In this document: positions 21,831 through 32,523 of the stretch, piece after piece | Layout: every line of letters begins with the position of its first letter | Position numbering within the stretch: position 1 is the first letter of the stretch | Source of the DNA: Dendrolimus kikuchii | Lineage: Eukaryota > Arthropoda > Insecta > Lepidoptera > Lasiocampidae | Length of the DNA stretch: 64,000 nt | Assembly (NCBI GenBank): GCA_019925095.2 | Contig: CM034406.1 | Span: 12,434,388-12,498,387 of the forward strand | Direction: 5' to 3' | Made by a program: the position numbers and the translations under genes | Notes under the pieces: model-generated | Database searches by the model: none | What the model was told of the DNA's origin: nothing | The model's input: only the letters and a program-made list of their open reading frames with translations

Positions 21831-22040
21831 TATTATTGTTTACCAAAAAATATTAAAATTTCTTCCAAACATTACTTTTAAATAAATTAATAAGTTGTTA
21901 ATCAATGGGGGGAGAGTTTTTTTATTGCATGAGTTCAGGCAGATAAAGATATCTACTTATATACAAAAATAATAGGATATATAAAATAAACTATTTCGTT
22001 GGAAATGCAATTTTATAATTATGTAGATCTGTATACAAAA

Positions 22041-22366
22041 TTAACAATATATGTGCAACGTCATCGCCTGTCCTCTCATCACTTGGGCCGTGAAGTTGCG
22101 CGGGCGCAGCGGCGGTCGTGTACGTCGACGGCGGCGGCGACGCGTGTTGTTTGATCCGCCGACAAAGCACGCCGCTGCCAGCCCGGCGCCGTGGGAGCAC
22201 GTGGCGAAGACGGAGCCTATCTCCTCCAAATAAAACAAGCACAGGGTTTCAGGAATTCCCAGTGCTTCTAAAATTGAAGACATTAATAACCTTATGCCTA
22301 ATATTTCAGAGCTAGGTGCCAATATGCTTACATTATACGGCGTCAGGTAATATAATAGAGATTAGA
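22041..22366 (-). CDS. GC-rich open frame, candidate exon of an unknown gene
   Basis: The minus frame is open for about 108 codons, from just after a TAA near 22367 to TAA at 22041-22043. It reads …MSSILEALGIPETLCLFYLE, then EEIGSVFATCSHGAG, LAAACFVGG, an Arg run, and ends TLHIYC. The frame stays open through the AT-rich part (22240-22360), which argues for this strand. An acceptor-like 'cttcaattttag' precedes AA-GCA-CTG-GGA (22268). A shorter plus-strand ATG frame (22051-22233) is also open; the two frames share third-codon positions, so GC3 cannot separate them. No family recognised; could be an exon or composition-driven frame. Confidence 0.35.
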
Positions 22367-22509
22367 GTGCCACGAATTGTAGTTTAGCCGAATATCAAAT
22401 ATTCGGCCACGCTTTCGGCTAAAGCGCCGAATGTTACTACTGCTAGTGAATGTTGGGCGTAAGATGTGCACATGTCGCGCGTAACAGGGTTTTTTTATTT
22501 GATTCCAAC

Positions 22510-22807
22510 ATTTTAAAAACTGTGGAAAGGATGCATGATGAAAGAATTACTAAACAGATATACAATGCAAAAGTGGATGGATGCAGAAGTCGTGGAAGGC
22601 CACGACACACCTTCCGTGATTAAATTGATCGTGTACTAGCAGAAGGTGATATCAGGAGCCTTAAGAACAGACGAGCGTGTATGACAAGAGTTATGAATGT
22701 CAAAAAAGCAAGTGAGGTGTGTAAGAATAAGCCTAAATGGCGCTCTGTTGTTCGTGCCTACCCCGCAAGGGAACTGGCGTGAAGTTATGTATGTATTTTA
22801 AAAACTG
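22510..22807 (+). mobile_element. 272-bp truncated RTE LINE with 13-bp target duplication
   Basis: 22523-22794 matches 12060-12335 of the long RTE copy (codons for ERMHDERMTKQIYNAK to the stop), with in-frame decay ('cgtgattaaattgat'). ATTTTAAAAACTG at 22510-22522 recurs exactly at 22795-22807. The element ends after only two TATG units. Confidence 0.93.
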
Positions 22808-23539
22808 GCCGAAACGTAAGATCAAATCGAAAAATTAATTAAAATCGCATTTGACTCTGTTAAAACGTTCTATTAATTTGTTATTGAAATACATTCATTT
22901 TTGAGTAATATGTGTGTGTTTTTTTGCGATTTGGTATTCAGTATTCGTCCAAACAGGACACAATGATAAACCGAATAACGAATAGTTAAAAAGTAGACGA
23001 ATAGGCCGAATATTCGTGTCATTTTTAATAGAAACCCAGTGAGATATCATATAATACTCAGAATTAGTAGCAAATTACTAGAAAAATACCTACCAAAAGT
23101 GACAATCGCTCAGTAAATAAAAACAATATTTCTTCTTTTGAAAAGAGACACTGCACACTGCACTTTGAAATGGTCACAGACATTTTACACGTGAACAAAT
23201 AACTATAGTCATGTTAAGTGATAATTGCGTTACAACCGAATGTTCAAATGTCGCATATATTGTATTTTAGGATTCTTAATTGAAATACTCAAGCTTATAG
23301 ACATCTTGTATATTTTTAATCAAATTTAAAGATTAAGATATATGTTTAAACAACGTCGAAAAGTAGTTTTAACATAAAAAATAACATTTGCTTCTAGTCA
23401 TATAGAATTTAGAATTTTTATAACTAGATTTTTTTACTGGGCTTACCTATATTGCATTTAAACTTTGTCCGTGCCAAAAATTAAGTAAAATTAAACACAA
23501 GGTTCACTACAACCTTCGGTATTTGAAAAGGTAATGACA
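22808..23539. other. no gene seen
   Basis: No supported feature. Confidence 0.5.
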
Positions 23540-23712
23540 ATATGAACAAAATCAGGCCATACACGTTCCAGCGTTGGGCTCAGATCTCCCATATATACAC
23601 TACATATAAACAGACAGTGCACTCGCCACGCTTGTTCAAGGTAGATTGGCGGGCTTGAGACATCTGTATTGCAATGTGCAGGTTTCATCAGGATTGTTTC
23701 CTTCAGAAAAAC
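23540..23712 (-). mobile_element. SINE 3' portion (family D-like)
   Basis: On the minus strand: 'ctgatgaaacctgcacattg', 'aagcgtggcgagtgcactgt', 'gagcccaacgctggaacgtg' and 'tatggcctgattttg'. This is a decayed form of the SINE 3' end seen intact at 55080-55187. The tRNA head is not present. Confidence 0.55.
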
Positions 23713-24091
23713 TGCCACACAGGACAATCGTAAACAACAGTTTAATAGCATTACTGAATTTTAATTTACGTCACTTGAGTTCTATATTCACTATTAGTTC
23801 TATAATCTTAATTACTAATTCGGAACCCGCAACTAATTGGTTATGTTCTTACTTAGCGATTTTTTGTGAGGATTATACCAATCCAATCCTACAAGAAAAG
23901 ATACAGCTTTGCGATTTTTCTGCACGACAAACTCTGTCTCGTTTTTGCGACTAAAATGCAACCTATTGTAAAAGGTACTTAAGTGGCACTCGGCGGATTT
24001 AAATTAAAGTTTTATTGTTGAATATCTACAGATAATTTAGCTGGAAAGGACAACCGCTGATGTTTAAATCATGGGTTACGTAATACAGACT
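23713..24091. other. no gene seen
   Basis: A 102-codon plus frame (23646-23954) overlaps the SINE remnant and has no domain; treated as chance. Confidence 0.45.
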
Positions 24092-24175
24092 TTAACAAGA
24101 AAAAGTCCCCCATAAAAACTTTAATACCCTATTTCAACCCGTACTAGTTTTATTTATATAACTAAATATTGTGTA

Positions 24176-25196
24176 AACTACACAAACGACCAAAACTACC
24201 AAACGTACTAAAACTACTGAAACTACTAAATTACCAACCAAAAATCCACCAACTAAAACTACCACAACTACTTAAACTACCACAATTATCAAAACTACTA
24301 AAACTACCACAACTATCAAAACTACCACAACTATCAAAACTACCACAACTATCAAAACTACCAAAACTACCACAACTACCAAAACTACCACAACTATCAA
24401 AACTACCACAACTATCAAAACTACCAAAACTACCACAACTATCAAAACTACCAAAAATACCACAACTATCAAAACTACCGCAACTACCAAAACTACCACA
24501 ACTATCAAAACTATCAAAACTACCACAACTACCAAAACTACCACAACTATCAAAACTACCAAAACTACCACAACTATCAAAACTACCACAACTATCAAAA
24601 CTACCACAACTATTAAAACTACCAAAACTACCACAACTACCAAAACTACCACAACTATCAAAACTACCGCAACTACCAAAACTACCACAACTATCAAAAC
24701 TACCAAAACTACCACAACTATCAAAACTACCAAAACTACCACAACTATCAAAACTACCAAAACTACCACAACTATCAAAACTACCCAACTACCAAAACTA
24801 CCACAACTATCAAAACTACCAAAACTACCACAACTATCAAAACTACCAAAACTACCACAACTATCAAAACTACCAAAACTACCACAACTATCAAAACTAC
24901 CAAAACTACCACAACTATCAAAACTACCACAACTATCAAAACTACCACAACTATCAAAACTACCACAACTATTAAAACTACCAAAACTACCACAACTACC
25001 AAAACTACCACAACTATCAAAACTACCGCAACTACCAAAACTACCACAACTATCAAAACTACCAAAACTACCACAACTATCAAAACTACCAAAACTACCA
25101 CAACTATCAAAACTATCAAAACTACCAAAACTACCACAACTATCAAAACTACCAAAACTACCACAACTATCAAAACTACCAAAACTACCACAACTA
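24176..25196. repeat. 1-kb minisatellite of 9-bp units, plus strand nearly G-free
   Basis: Built from 9-bp units actaccaca, actatcaaa and actaccaaa, often in that 27-bp order. Because 9 is a multiple of 3 and the units lack stops, several frames on both strands stay open for up to about 310 codons (for example GSFDSCGSF repeats on the minus strand), but none starts with ATG, so I do not call a gene. Rare variants mark a larger order: 'ccgcaac' occurs at 24478, 24667 and 25026, and 'ctattaaaa' at about 24610 and 24969. One 8-bp step near 24781-24790 breaks the phase. Confidence 0.95.
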
Positions 25197-25499
25197 TTTC
25201 TTCCAGACAACCTTTGGATGATAACTCACATCTGCACAGAACAAATACTTATGTATATATTTCAGATTCATTTAAATATCGCTGTCATTACAAATTTACA
25301 GTAGTATTAATTTATAAAAATAACTACAAAGAGTAAATTATACCATTGCTGGAGCGATTTCTTCCAGACAATCTTTGGATGCATCTGCATCCAGTCAATT
25401 TATTCAAGATAAAATTTACAGTAGTATTAATTTATAAAAATAACTACAAAGGGTAAATTATACCATTGCTGGCATCCAGTCAATTTATTCAAGATAAAT
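25197..25499. repeat. LINE-tail sequence (family G) with overlapping duplications
   Basis: 'tttcttccagacaa(c/t)ctttggat' occurs at 25197 and 25358; a 60-bp block (aatttacagtagtattaatt … accattgctgg) at about 25292-25352 and 25412-25472; 'catccagtcaatttattcaa' at 25388 and 25473. Spacings are about 161, 120 and 85 bp, so at least two duplication events occurred. Confidence 0.8.
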
Positions 25500-25924
25500 A
25501 TTTCTTATTTTGTACATATACAATAATATTAAAAAATAAGATTTATTAATATTTTGAATAAAATCATTAGTTGCGAACAATAATACATACTTATAGTTTC
25601 CCCTACTTCCAATAGAATATTTTAACCGCAAATTAGTAAAAGTATGTTTTATTATACAGAAATGTTTCCCTTATTTTGGTTTTTTTGTGAATTTGTTTTA
25701 CAATTTATTATCATTGGTTTTTCAGTTGTCATAATTAAATATTTAATATTTAACAAACGTATCTACTTCTTTTTAGGGTCCTCTAGCCACTTTGGTTAAA
25801 AAGAAACCCAAGTTAAGTATTCGTCATATCTTTCTATTAGTTCGTTATAATTTCATAGAAATGCTTATTCTGTATGCTGCTCTATAGAATAGAGTAGTTG
25901 AGAGTCAAGGTAACTCTTTATAAA
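25500..25924. other. no gene seen
   Basis: AT-rich, no supported feature. Confidence 0.5.
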
Positions 25925-26290
25925 GGCTTTTTATCATCTTACAAATCGTTGAAGCCCCCAAAATTTTGTATGAGAATGGGAAATTATGAAGTCATAACTC
26001 AAACGGGTCAAATGTCGTATTATTTATTGTTTAAACATATATTAATATGTAATTTAATGTGAATGTAAGATAATGTAAGTAATTATCAGTATATATGGTT
26101 CATTAGTTCCTGAATGGATCATTGAAAACTCTTTATTGTTCACCCTAAACTCAATCTAGACAATTAATATGGCTACATTTGCATTAGAAAAATGAGAGGC
26201 CTTATCGCTCATAGCGATCTCTTCTAGGCAACCCGCCTGCTCTTTTATATGAAAATATTTTTTGAATTCATTGTAACATGCGCCATATAC
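25925..26290 (+). repeat. interspersed repeat N, copy 1, interrupted
   Basis: Begins 'ttttatcatcttacaaatcg' and 'aaaattttgtatgag', contains 'aattatgaagtcataa' and ends 'cctgctcttttatatgaa…attgtaacatg'. Copies at 36455, 38990, 56340 and a scrap near 43530. A LINE tail splits this copy at 26130-26245. Confidence 0.65.
26130..26245 (-). mobile_element. LINE 3' tail (family G) inside repeat N
   Basis: 'actctttattgttcacccta' through 'aggccttatcgctcatagcg' and 'atctcttctaggcaaccc'. The repeat N copies at 36.5, 39.0 and 56.4 kb lack it. Confidence 0.65.
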
Positions 26291-27417
26291 CAAATTACGT
26301 AACACAATTGCGAAAAATAAAAAACGAATGGTGGCCCCAATGAATTTGTGTGTGTGTGTTTTAAAAACAAGACCATGTTTTATAAAGACTTTTTAGTTTC
26401 AAAGTAAATATGGTGAAAATTTTAAATAAATTCAAGAGACTTATCTTAACTTTCGAAGAAGATCAGTTAAGTAATTTTAGAAATATATTACAATAATAAT
26501 AATAATAATTCCTTTGTTTTTGAAATACATTTCTGTATACAATTAAAAACAAATAAATTAAAAATTATATTATTTAAACTAATTATTAGGGTATTTCACT
26601 CGTGTCATTACATACTTAAAGGTTGTATACCCACAACGTTCTTAGTTCCAGAGTAAAATATATATCTATACCAAACAATACCGATTACGCGTTATTTTTA
26701 ATGTTCATCATCTCATCGGAACCCTTCACTATATTTATGTAAGTTCAATACACTGGCCCGATTTTTTAATAAAGATTAATATGAGCTAAATTAAGCTGCT
26801 GGCATAAAGGATGAATTCCCTAAACAACCAATATCCAAACAAGAAACAAGTAGGCGCCTATAAATTAAATACAATCACCATTATAAAATGAGACACGTAT
26901 TAAATATTTTATTAGGTTGAGACAGGTCGGCATGCTGGCCCAGCGGGACACGGCCCAATGGCCCAATGTTGAGACCACCCGCTCATGGCTTTGACGAAAT
27001 TTCCGTTCCGAAATAATATTTATTTCATTCCAAAGATGAACAGATAACTATAATTAAAAATTTCTATATGTGTGGGAATGAACGTTCAGGCTGTCATCTT
27101 AGATGTTCATTTAACATAGAGTCATGGACAGGCCTATAGAGGCATTCTATTTTTAACTTCCTAAAATGATTAGATGATATAAAAGTCCCACTGCTGGACT
27201 TTGGTATCCACATGACACCGAAACGTTCTAAAACTTAAAAAATTTATAAAAATTAAAAGTTCAAAATAATATTAAAAGTTGTAGTTTAGTATCAAAATAC
27301 TGTCACATTGTAATCTTATCAGTCTGCCACCCAAGCTTCCAATGGAAAACTCGTTTTAACTACAAATACCCCGGCCAGACCAACAAACTTTGCGAAACCA
27401 TCTTTAGAAAAAAATAC
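26291..27417. other. no gene seen
   Basis: An (AAT)n run near 26495-26510; 'gtcccactgctggac' at 27187 is a short scrap of a SINE 3' end (reverse). Nothing else. Confidence 0.5.
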
Positions 27418-27640
27418 AAAAATATGAAAGTAGGCTTCTGGTTGGTTTTTGGCGGGAACTGAAAGGGAACGTAGAGCTGTGCAGTTTTATTTTCTGAAAA
27501 TGTGTAAAAATAACTCTAAAATTATCAATATTGTAGGATATTGATAATTTGTATTTTTGTGAGAAATGTGAACTGTATAGTCAAATGTGGCGTTTCGAAT
27601 GGCGTCAGTTGCAGCCTACAATTCAACTGCGCTACCTGTA
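27418..27640 (+). repeat. interspersed repeat O, copy 1
   Basis: 'tttttggcgggaactgaaag', 'ctgtgcagttttattttctg', 'tgtaggatattgata', 'gtgagaaatgtgaactgta' shared with 37618 and 53828. This is the most diverged and shortest of the three. Confidence 0.7.
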
Positions 27641-28423
27641 CGAAGACTTATACATCAGATTGGCTATATGGAGTAAAATATCCTTGCCTGCCTTTGTGCG
27701 AAGTTTAATACTACATAGGTACTACTAGAAATCGCTTATAAGACTGCCAATTGTACTCTTTTTGGTAATTATTAATATAGTTTTATTTCTGAGTTGTGTC
27801 CAGTAAAGTATAATAAATAGACAAAAGATGTTATTAATTAAATGATCTTGTTAAGTATGTGGTGGAATATATTATGTAAATATGTATGTACCCACATTAA
27901 TATTAATTAAACCACTTTAACTAAAGATTTTACTTTAGTTTAAATATAAACTTAATATAATTAAGTTAATTAAATAATCATTACTAACCCGAAGAATACA
28001 ACTAGTTTCCATGTAATAAATAATATTAATAGATTTCCGGAACTAATTTGTTGGCAACAATTTATTTACAATTTTATTCGCATTAATTTTGGAAACTCAA
28101 GGGGACGTTTGTGCCACCGATTTCCCTAAAAATGGAATATAATTGATCCAAAACTATTGCTCAGTAAGAACTAAAGCAGGATGCATACTGCTTTTGTAAA
28201 AGCACGTTTTTATACGTTTTGATTATATTTGAATATAGAAGAATTTATTGATTCAACATATGAAACCAGGGAAGCAAAGTAATACTAAAAACTCACTCTG
28301 TAAATAATGACCATTAAAAAAAAACTCTTAAATTCTACGTGACTAGATGACACCGTTTGTTATTTTTTAGATTTTTGTTCTTTTATTATTTAAATATTTT
28401 TTTTGACCAAATCTCTTCAACTC
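27641..28423. other. no gene seen
   Basis: AT-rich; no supported feature. Confidence 0.5.
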
Positions 28424-28662
28424 TTTGTCCATTCGCTTTACAGCTTATTCGTATTTACTTCAAAACAAAGTATGGCATGCGGCATCGATATATGGTGGAT
28501 ATTCCACCTATTAGAACGAAGCGCTTTGCATCTAGCTTCATCATACGCACCGCAAAGGAGTGGAACTCATTGCCGGAGTCTGTTTTTCCGGATACATATA
28601 ACCTGGGTGTCTTCAAGTCCTGTGTGAATAGGTTCCTTCTAGGCGAGCGTGCTCCATCCTAG
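28424..28662 (+). pseudogene. LINE reverse transcriptase C-terminus (family F)
   Basis: The frame ends [53 protein letters not shown], a C-terminal block known from many insect LINE proteins (the R-x-WN-x-LP-x-x-VFP and FK-x-x-VNR-x-L motifs). 5' truncated: nothing like an RT core lies upstream. The 3' UTR to about 28745 ('tcaaacacgaacctatacta' then A-rich) is shared with 6895-7000 and 51933-51990. The LINE clade is not certain. Confidence 0.8.
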
Positions 28663-28745
28663 ACCATATCTTCGCCCCACATAAGGCAAGATTGTGGTCA
28701 AACACGAACCTATACTACAATAAAAATAAAACAAAAATAAATCTT

Positions 28746-29284
28746 TTGATTTATATATTATGGATGATATCACTATATTCTATAATACAAACGTATTTAA
28801 AATATTACAGTTATATTACGTTGAAACATAATAGCATTAATTTAACTACAGCTTTTCCATTCTGTTAATTCTAAACAGATTTATAAACGTCTTTCAACTG
28901 AACCGCTTTCTACATAATCATAATACTGTCTACCTTTCAATACAATTTAAACCTTCTGTTAAATGTCACATTGAAGCCTGTCACATTCAATCAAATAGTA
29001 AATATAATAACAAATGAAAACTAGTAGTAAATAATATAATCGTCGTCGTACACCAACCTTTACAAACTACCGAAATGTCAGCACCAATTCTGTTCGGCTC
29101 GTTGCCTCTGAAACCATTCCGAAAAAAAATATTACCATCGGTTCGAAACTTTCGAGAGATTAATTTGTCATTTGGAAGGCGACTAGCTTTGTGATTCGAA
29201 CTCGGAATTGTTGGTCGAAAACTGCAGCTAGTCTGCTCCGGGGTTTATTTTGCAAATGTTTGGGGACAACAAAACTACACTCGA
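28746..29284. other. no gene seen
   Basis: No supported feature. Confidence 0.5.
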
Positions 29285-29390
29285 ACTTTTTAGGGTTCCA
29301 TAATCATTTTAGCAAAAACGGAAAGCTTACGAAAGCGTTATCTCCATCCATCCGTCTGTTTCTGTATGTCTACTTGGGTGCTATTGTATA
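29285..29390. repeat. degraded repeat with 'gggttcc…ccgtctgtttctgt'
   Basis: 'tttagggttccataat', 'caaaaacggaaagctta' and 'tccatccgtctgtttctgta' resemble a common insect repeat with a 'gggttccgtac…ctgtctgtctg' layout. Judged by eye only. Confidence 0.35.
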
Positions 29391-29395
29391 GGTGT

Positions 29396-29650
29396 TTTTT
29401 TAAATTGCATAAGACCAGCATGTAGATGGCCCACCTTATGGAAAACGGTTACCATCGCCTATAGACATTTGTAACACCAAACGTGCTTCTAATGCACTGC
29501 TGCTCCCTTAAGGGAGACTGGAACCTTGCCACTAATGGCCGAACACAACGCAAGGTTTTTATATTCTAGACCAGAGGTGGTAGGCATCCCGACGGGCAAA
29601 TACCCTACCACCCGGCTGTGTATTCTTTTTCCGGTCCTGCATGGAAAGGA
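29396..29650 (-). mobile_element. family A with internal deletion
   Basis: Both ends are present (T-rich start at 29396, 'ttctttttccggtcctgcat' at 29625), but the 'gtcgcctcttacgacaggcc' section is missing after 'cacccggctgtg'. Confidence 0.72.
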
Positions 29651-29669
29651 GGAAATTACAATCTACCTT

Positions 29670-29835
29670 CTCACAAGGTAAATGTAGTTTAGATCCGATT
29701 CCCTCTGTCTTAACTCCTCTATCCTACCTCTCTTATTCCATCCCCCTATACCACCTTTAAAGCTGGCAAAAGCCACGGTAACCATTTTCCATTAAATGGC
29801 CGTCTGCCTTCTTGCCAGTTTCGCAATTTAAAAAA
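29670..29835 (+). mobile_element. retroposon family B
   Basis: 'ctcctctatcctacctctct' to 'gccgtctgccttcttgccag' and an A-rich tail. It faces the family A copy 5' end to 5' end. Confidence 0.6.
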
Positions 29836-29959
29836 AATAAAGTTATTTGGTGAAACCGTGAAAAAATACAAATAAGGGGAGGCCCCATATATGTAACTAG
29901 CGGTGGATTTATGTCAATACTAGCTTATTTTACTTACACAAAATTTAATTCGGTGTTTT

Positions 29960-30550
29960 ACATATTATATATCTTATTGACAAAGAAACTTAAGTCCATA
30001 TATTACAGTCTACACAACTGCCTAGCAAAACATAGAGACTAGTCGAAGCAGTGAATGACATGTTGTTTATGACAACGTGGGTTAGTGAATTGAAAAAATG
30101 TCATTACAGCGCCATGTATTTTGCTGATCCGTCTTCTCTAAGAGAAAGACTTCATATATTGGGATAAAATGTATCGTAAATGTTAACTCGGGTTATAAGC
30201 CAAAACTCTGTCGAGTTTCATTTATATACGTTCAGTAATTTCCAAAAAAGATGCGATCGCAACGCCATCTTTTTTACTCTTTTCGTCTATCCCACGAAAA
30301 CGACGTTATTTATCGGGATAAAAAGCATTCTAAGTTACACCCCGGAATATAAGGTAACCGTGTGTCGAGTTTCATTTAAATCTGTTCAGTAGTTTTCATG
30401 TGATGCTCTAACAGACAGACAGACAAAAATTCTAAAAATGCATTTTCAAAACCTCCGGGTCTAAATTACCCTCCCTGGTATTGTCAAATTTTTAAACGCA
30501 TTTTACAATTTAGAACCATTTACAGATTTATTATTATAGTGTAGATATAG
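29960..30550. repeat. interspersed repeat I, copy 2, uninterrupted
   Basis: Runs from 'tgacaaagaaacttaagtcc' through 'aaaagatgcgatcgcaacgc' and 'ctctaacagacagacagaca' to 'cattttacaatttagaacca'. It lacks the family A element present in the 12.5-kb copy and so gives the empty site. Confidence 0.75.
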
Positions 30551-31235
30551 GTATAGAAGATATCTTGTCGAGAGTGCGTATCGTTATACATCTAGCGATC
30601 ATTCATAACTGTCAATAGTAATTGCGATTATTAAATGATTATTTAGCAAATATTTTCAAGTTAATTTCGGTAAAATTCAACTAACGAAGTAAGTCCCTAT
30701 ATAAAATCACCCAGTTTACTGCAAAATGCCGTTATACCTCATTTTTAGATAAACTCCGCAAAGTACCTTGTTTTCAGAGAATCGCAAAAAATATGTACTA
30801 GGATGGATGGAGAACCTACTCCATTTTTATACTCAGTTAAAAATATATGTATGACTAATCATCACGATTACATCGGAAAGGTATTTCCTTCTGCCTGCTT
30901 AATTAATACGTAATAAAACAATAGGAACTACGGAAGCGACAAAACTTATATCTGTGCTGAATAAAAATCTGTCTACAATCACGGTTCTTTTTAAACTCTT
31001 ACTAGAGTTCTACCCATTTTTGTCTGTGAAATCATTGATTAAGAACGGTACCGCTTTGATTTCAACAGTTGGTAATACATATTTTCTTAATTTTAAAATA
31101 TGTTTAATTTAGTTTAATACAATTTATCTAATCATAATCCTTAGTCAATTATTGAGGTTGATAATAATTGTTAGTGATCAATCATTTTATCACTAATAGT
31201 TTCTCAAATCGCGTAAATTAAGACCAGCCAATATA
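30551..31235. other. no gene seen
   Basis: No supported feature. Confidence 0.5.
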
Positions 31236-31830
31236 TTAGCATTTGCCAGCGACTTTGTCCACGTTAAACAATTAACAAAGATCGCAGTTATGTTGCTAAA
31301 CATAAAATCAAAAGTGGTGTTCAGCAGGGTAATTTTTTAGTATGGAAATACATGAATCCCGGAAATTCCCATAAAAGCTCGGCATAAGTAATGTACTAAA
31401 GGCATACATAGACATTTCCAATTGTTTTAATAAAGATTTTATAGACCAGTGATCGCATCGGAAATATTTTTTTCGACCTGGCCACTTTAACCACCAGTCT
31501 CCCTTAAGAGAGCAGCAGCGCATTTGTAGCACCTTTGGTGTTGCAAATATCCATAGGCGATGGTAACCGCTTTCCATCAAGTGGGCCGTCTGCCTGTCTA
31601 CTGAACTCCCGCAATAAAAAAATTAAAAAAAAAACCACTTTTGGGAGAAAATTCTCGTAAATTCTCGGGATATAAAGTACCGCAGATTTTAAGTCCGGTA
31701 ACTTACTATCGATCAGCAAAAACCGCATCAACATCGGCCCAGTAGTGTTTACGTGAAACCTGAACAAACAGATGAACACAAAAAAAATAAGAAACCAAAG
31801 ACTTCATTTTTACAATTTTATAATATTATA
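31236..31830 (+). repeat. interspersed repeat K, copy 2, interrupted
   Basis: Matches 50880-51295 on both sides of the family A piece: 'gtatggaaatacatgaatcc' and 'ctggccactttaa' before it, 'cgcagattttaagtccggta' and 'catcggcccagtagtgttta' after it. Confidence 0.75.
31497..31627 (+). mobile_element. family A, 5'-truncated, inside repeat K
   Basis: Starts at 'ccagtctcccttaagagagc' and ends 'aactcccgcaataaaaaaat'. Confidence 0.75.
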
Positions 31831-32285
31831 GATTATTAGATATGGGGTATGAACGTGTGTAGTACTCCATAACACTGACGTCATCCTTCACCCGAGTATA
31901 ACTGGGCGTGTTAAACACGCTCTCTTGACCCGCTGGGGAGGCTGGGGCAAATTATCTGGAAAATAGCCGGACTACACGCGCGCTGGAGGTGTAATAATGC
32001 CCCCCTTCGCCTTTTACACCCAGATGAGTGCCGGGTGTGTTCTTATGTTGGTTTCTAGAACATTCTAGTTTTGAATTAAATAGGTCATTCTTTGTTACTA
32101 ACTTGGATTTATACATTATTTGAACATTTACCTAAAGTGAGTTGGATGAGTTTACACAACATGTATTAGCTACTTGTCTATTGAGAACAATAAGATTCAC
32201 GATATAAGGTATATAAGTAAAGTAATAGTAAGTAAAGTAAGGTATATATTAAGTAAATAACTAATTTTTTGTATGATATCAAAAA
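31831..32285. other. unclassified stretch with a GC-rich block
   Basis: 31880-32040 is GC-rich ('gctggggaggctggggcaaa', 'actacacgcgcgctggaggt') in AT-rich surroundings, with 'ctattttccag' on the minus strand resembling a splice acceptor. The frames after it are short. I suspect a repeat but have no second copy in the window. Confidence 0.3.
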
Positions 32286-32523
32286 ACTTTTTTTTATTGC
32301 AGGAGATCAGCAGACAGGCAGACGGCACACTTGATGGAAAGCGGTTACGATCGCCTATGGACATTTGCAACAGCAAAGTTGCTACAAATGCGCTGCTGCT
32401 CTCTTAAGGGAAACTGGAACCTGGTCACTAATACTGGAACACAACTCAAGATTGTTATGGCGACATACTTTAGACCAGGGTTGGTAGCCATCCAGTCATG
32501 CAAATGCCCTACCACCTGGCAAG
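32286..32523 (-). mobile_element. family A, 5'-truncated
   Basis: From 'ttttttttattgcaggagat' to 'ccctaccacctggc'; the last ~75 bp of the consensus 5' end are absent. An 82-codon plus frame here is only the antisense of the repeat. Confidence 0.78.

Noticed and set aside
24272..25210. 312-codon minus frame of GSFDSCGSF and VVVLVV repeats, fibroin-like in look
   Set aside because: It is the translation of a 9-bp DNA repeat, has no ATG (it begins at TTG), shifts meaning at the single phase break, and equally long frames exist on the other strand.
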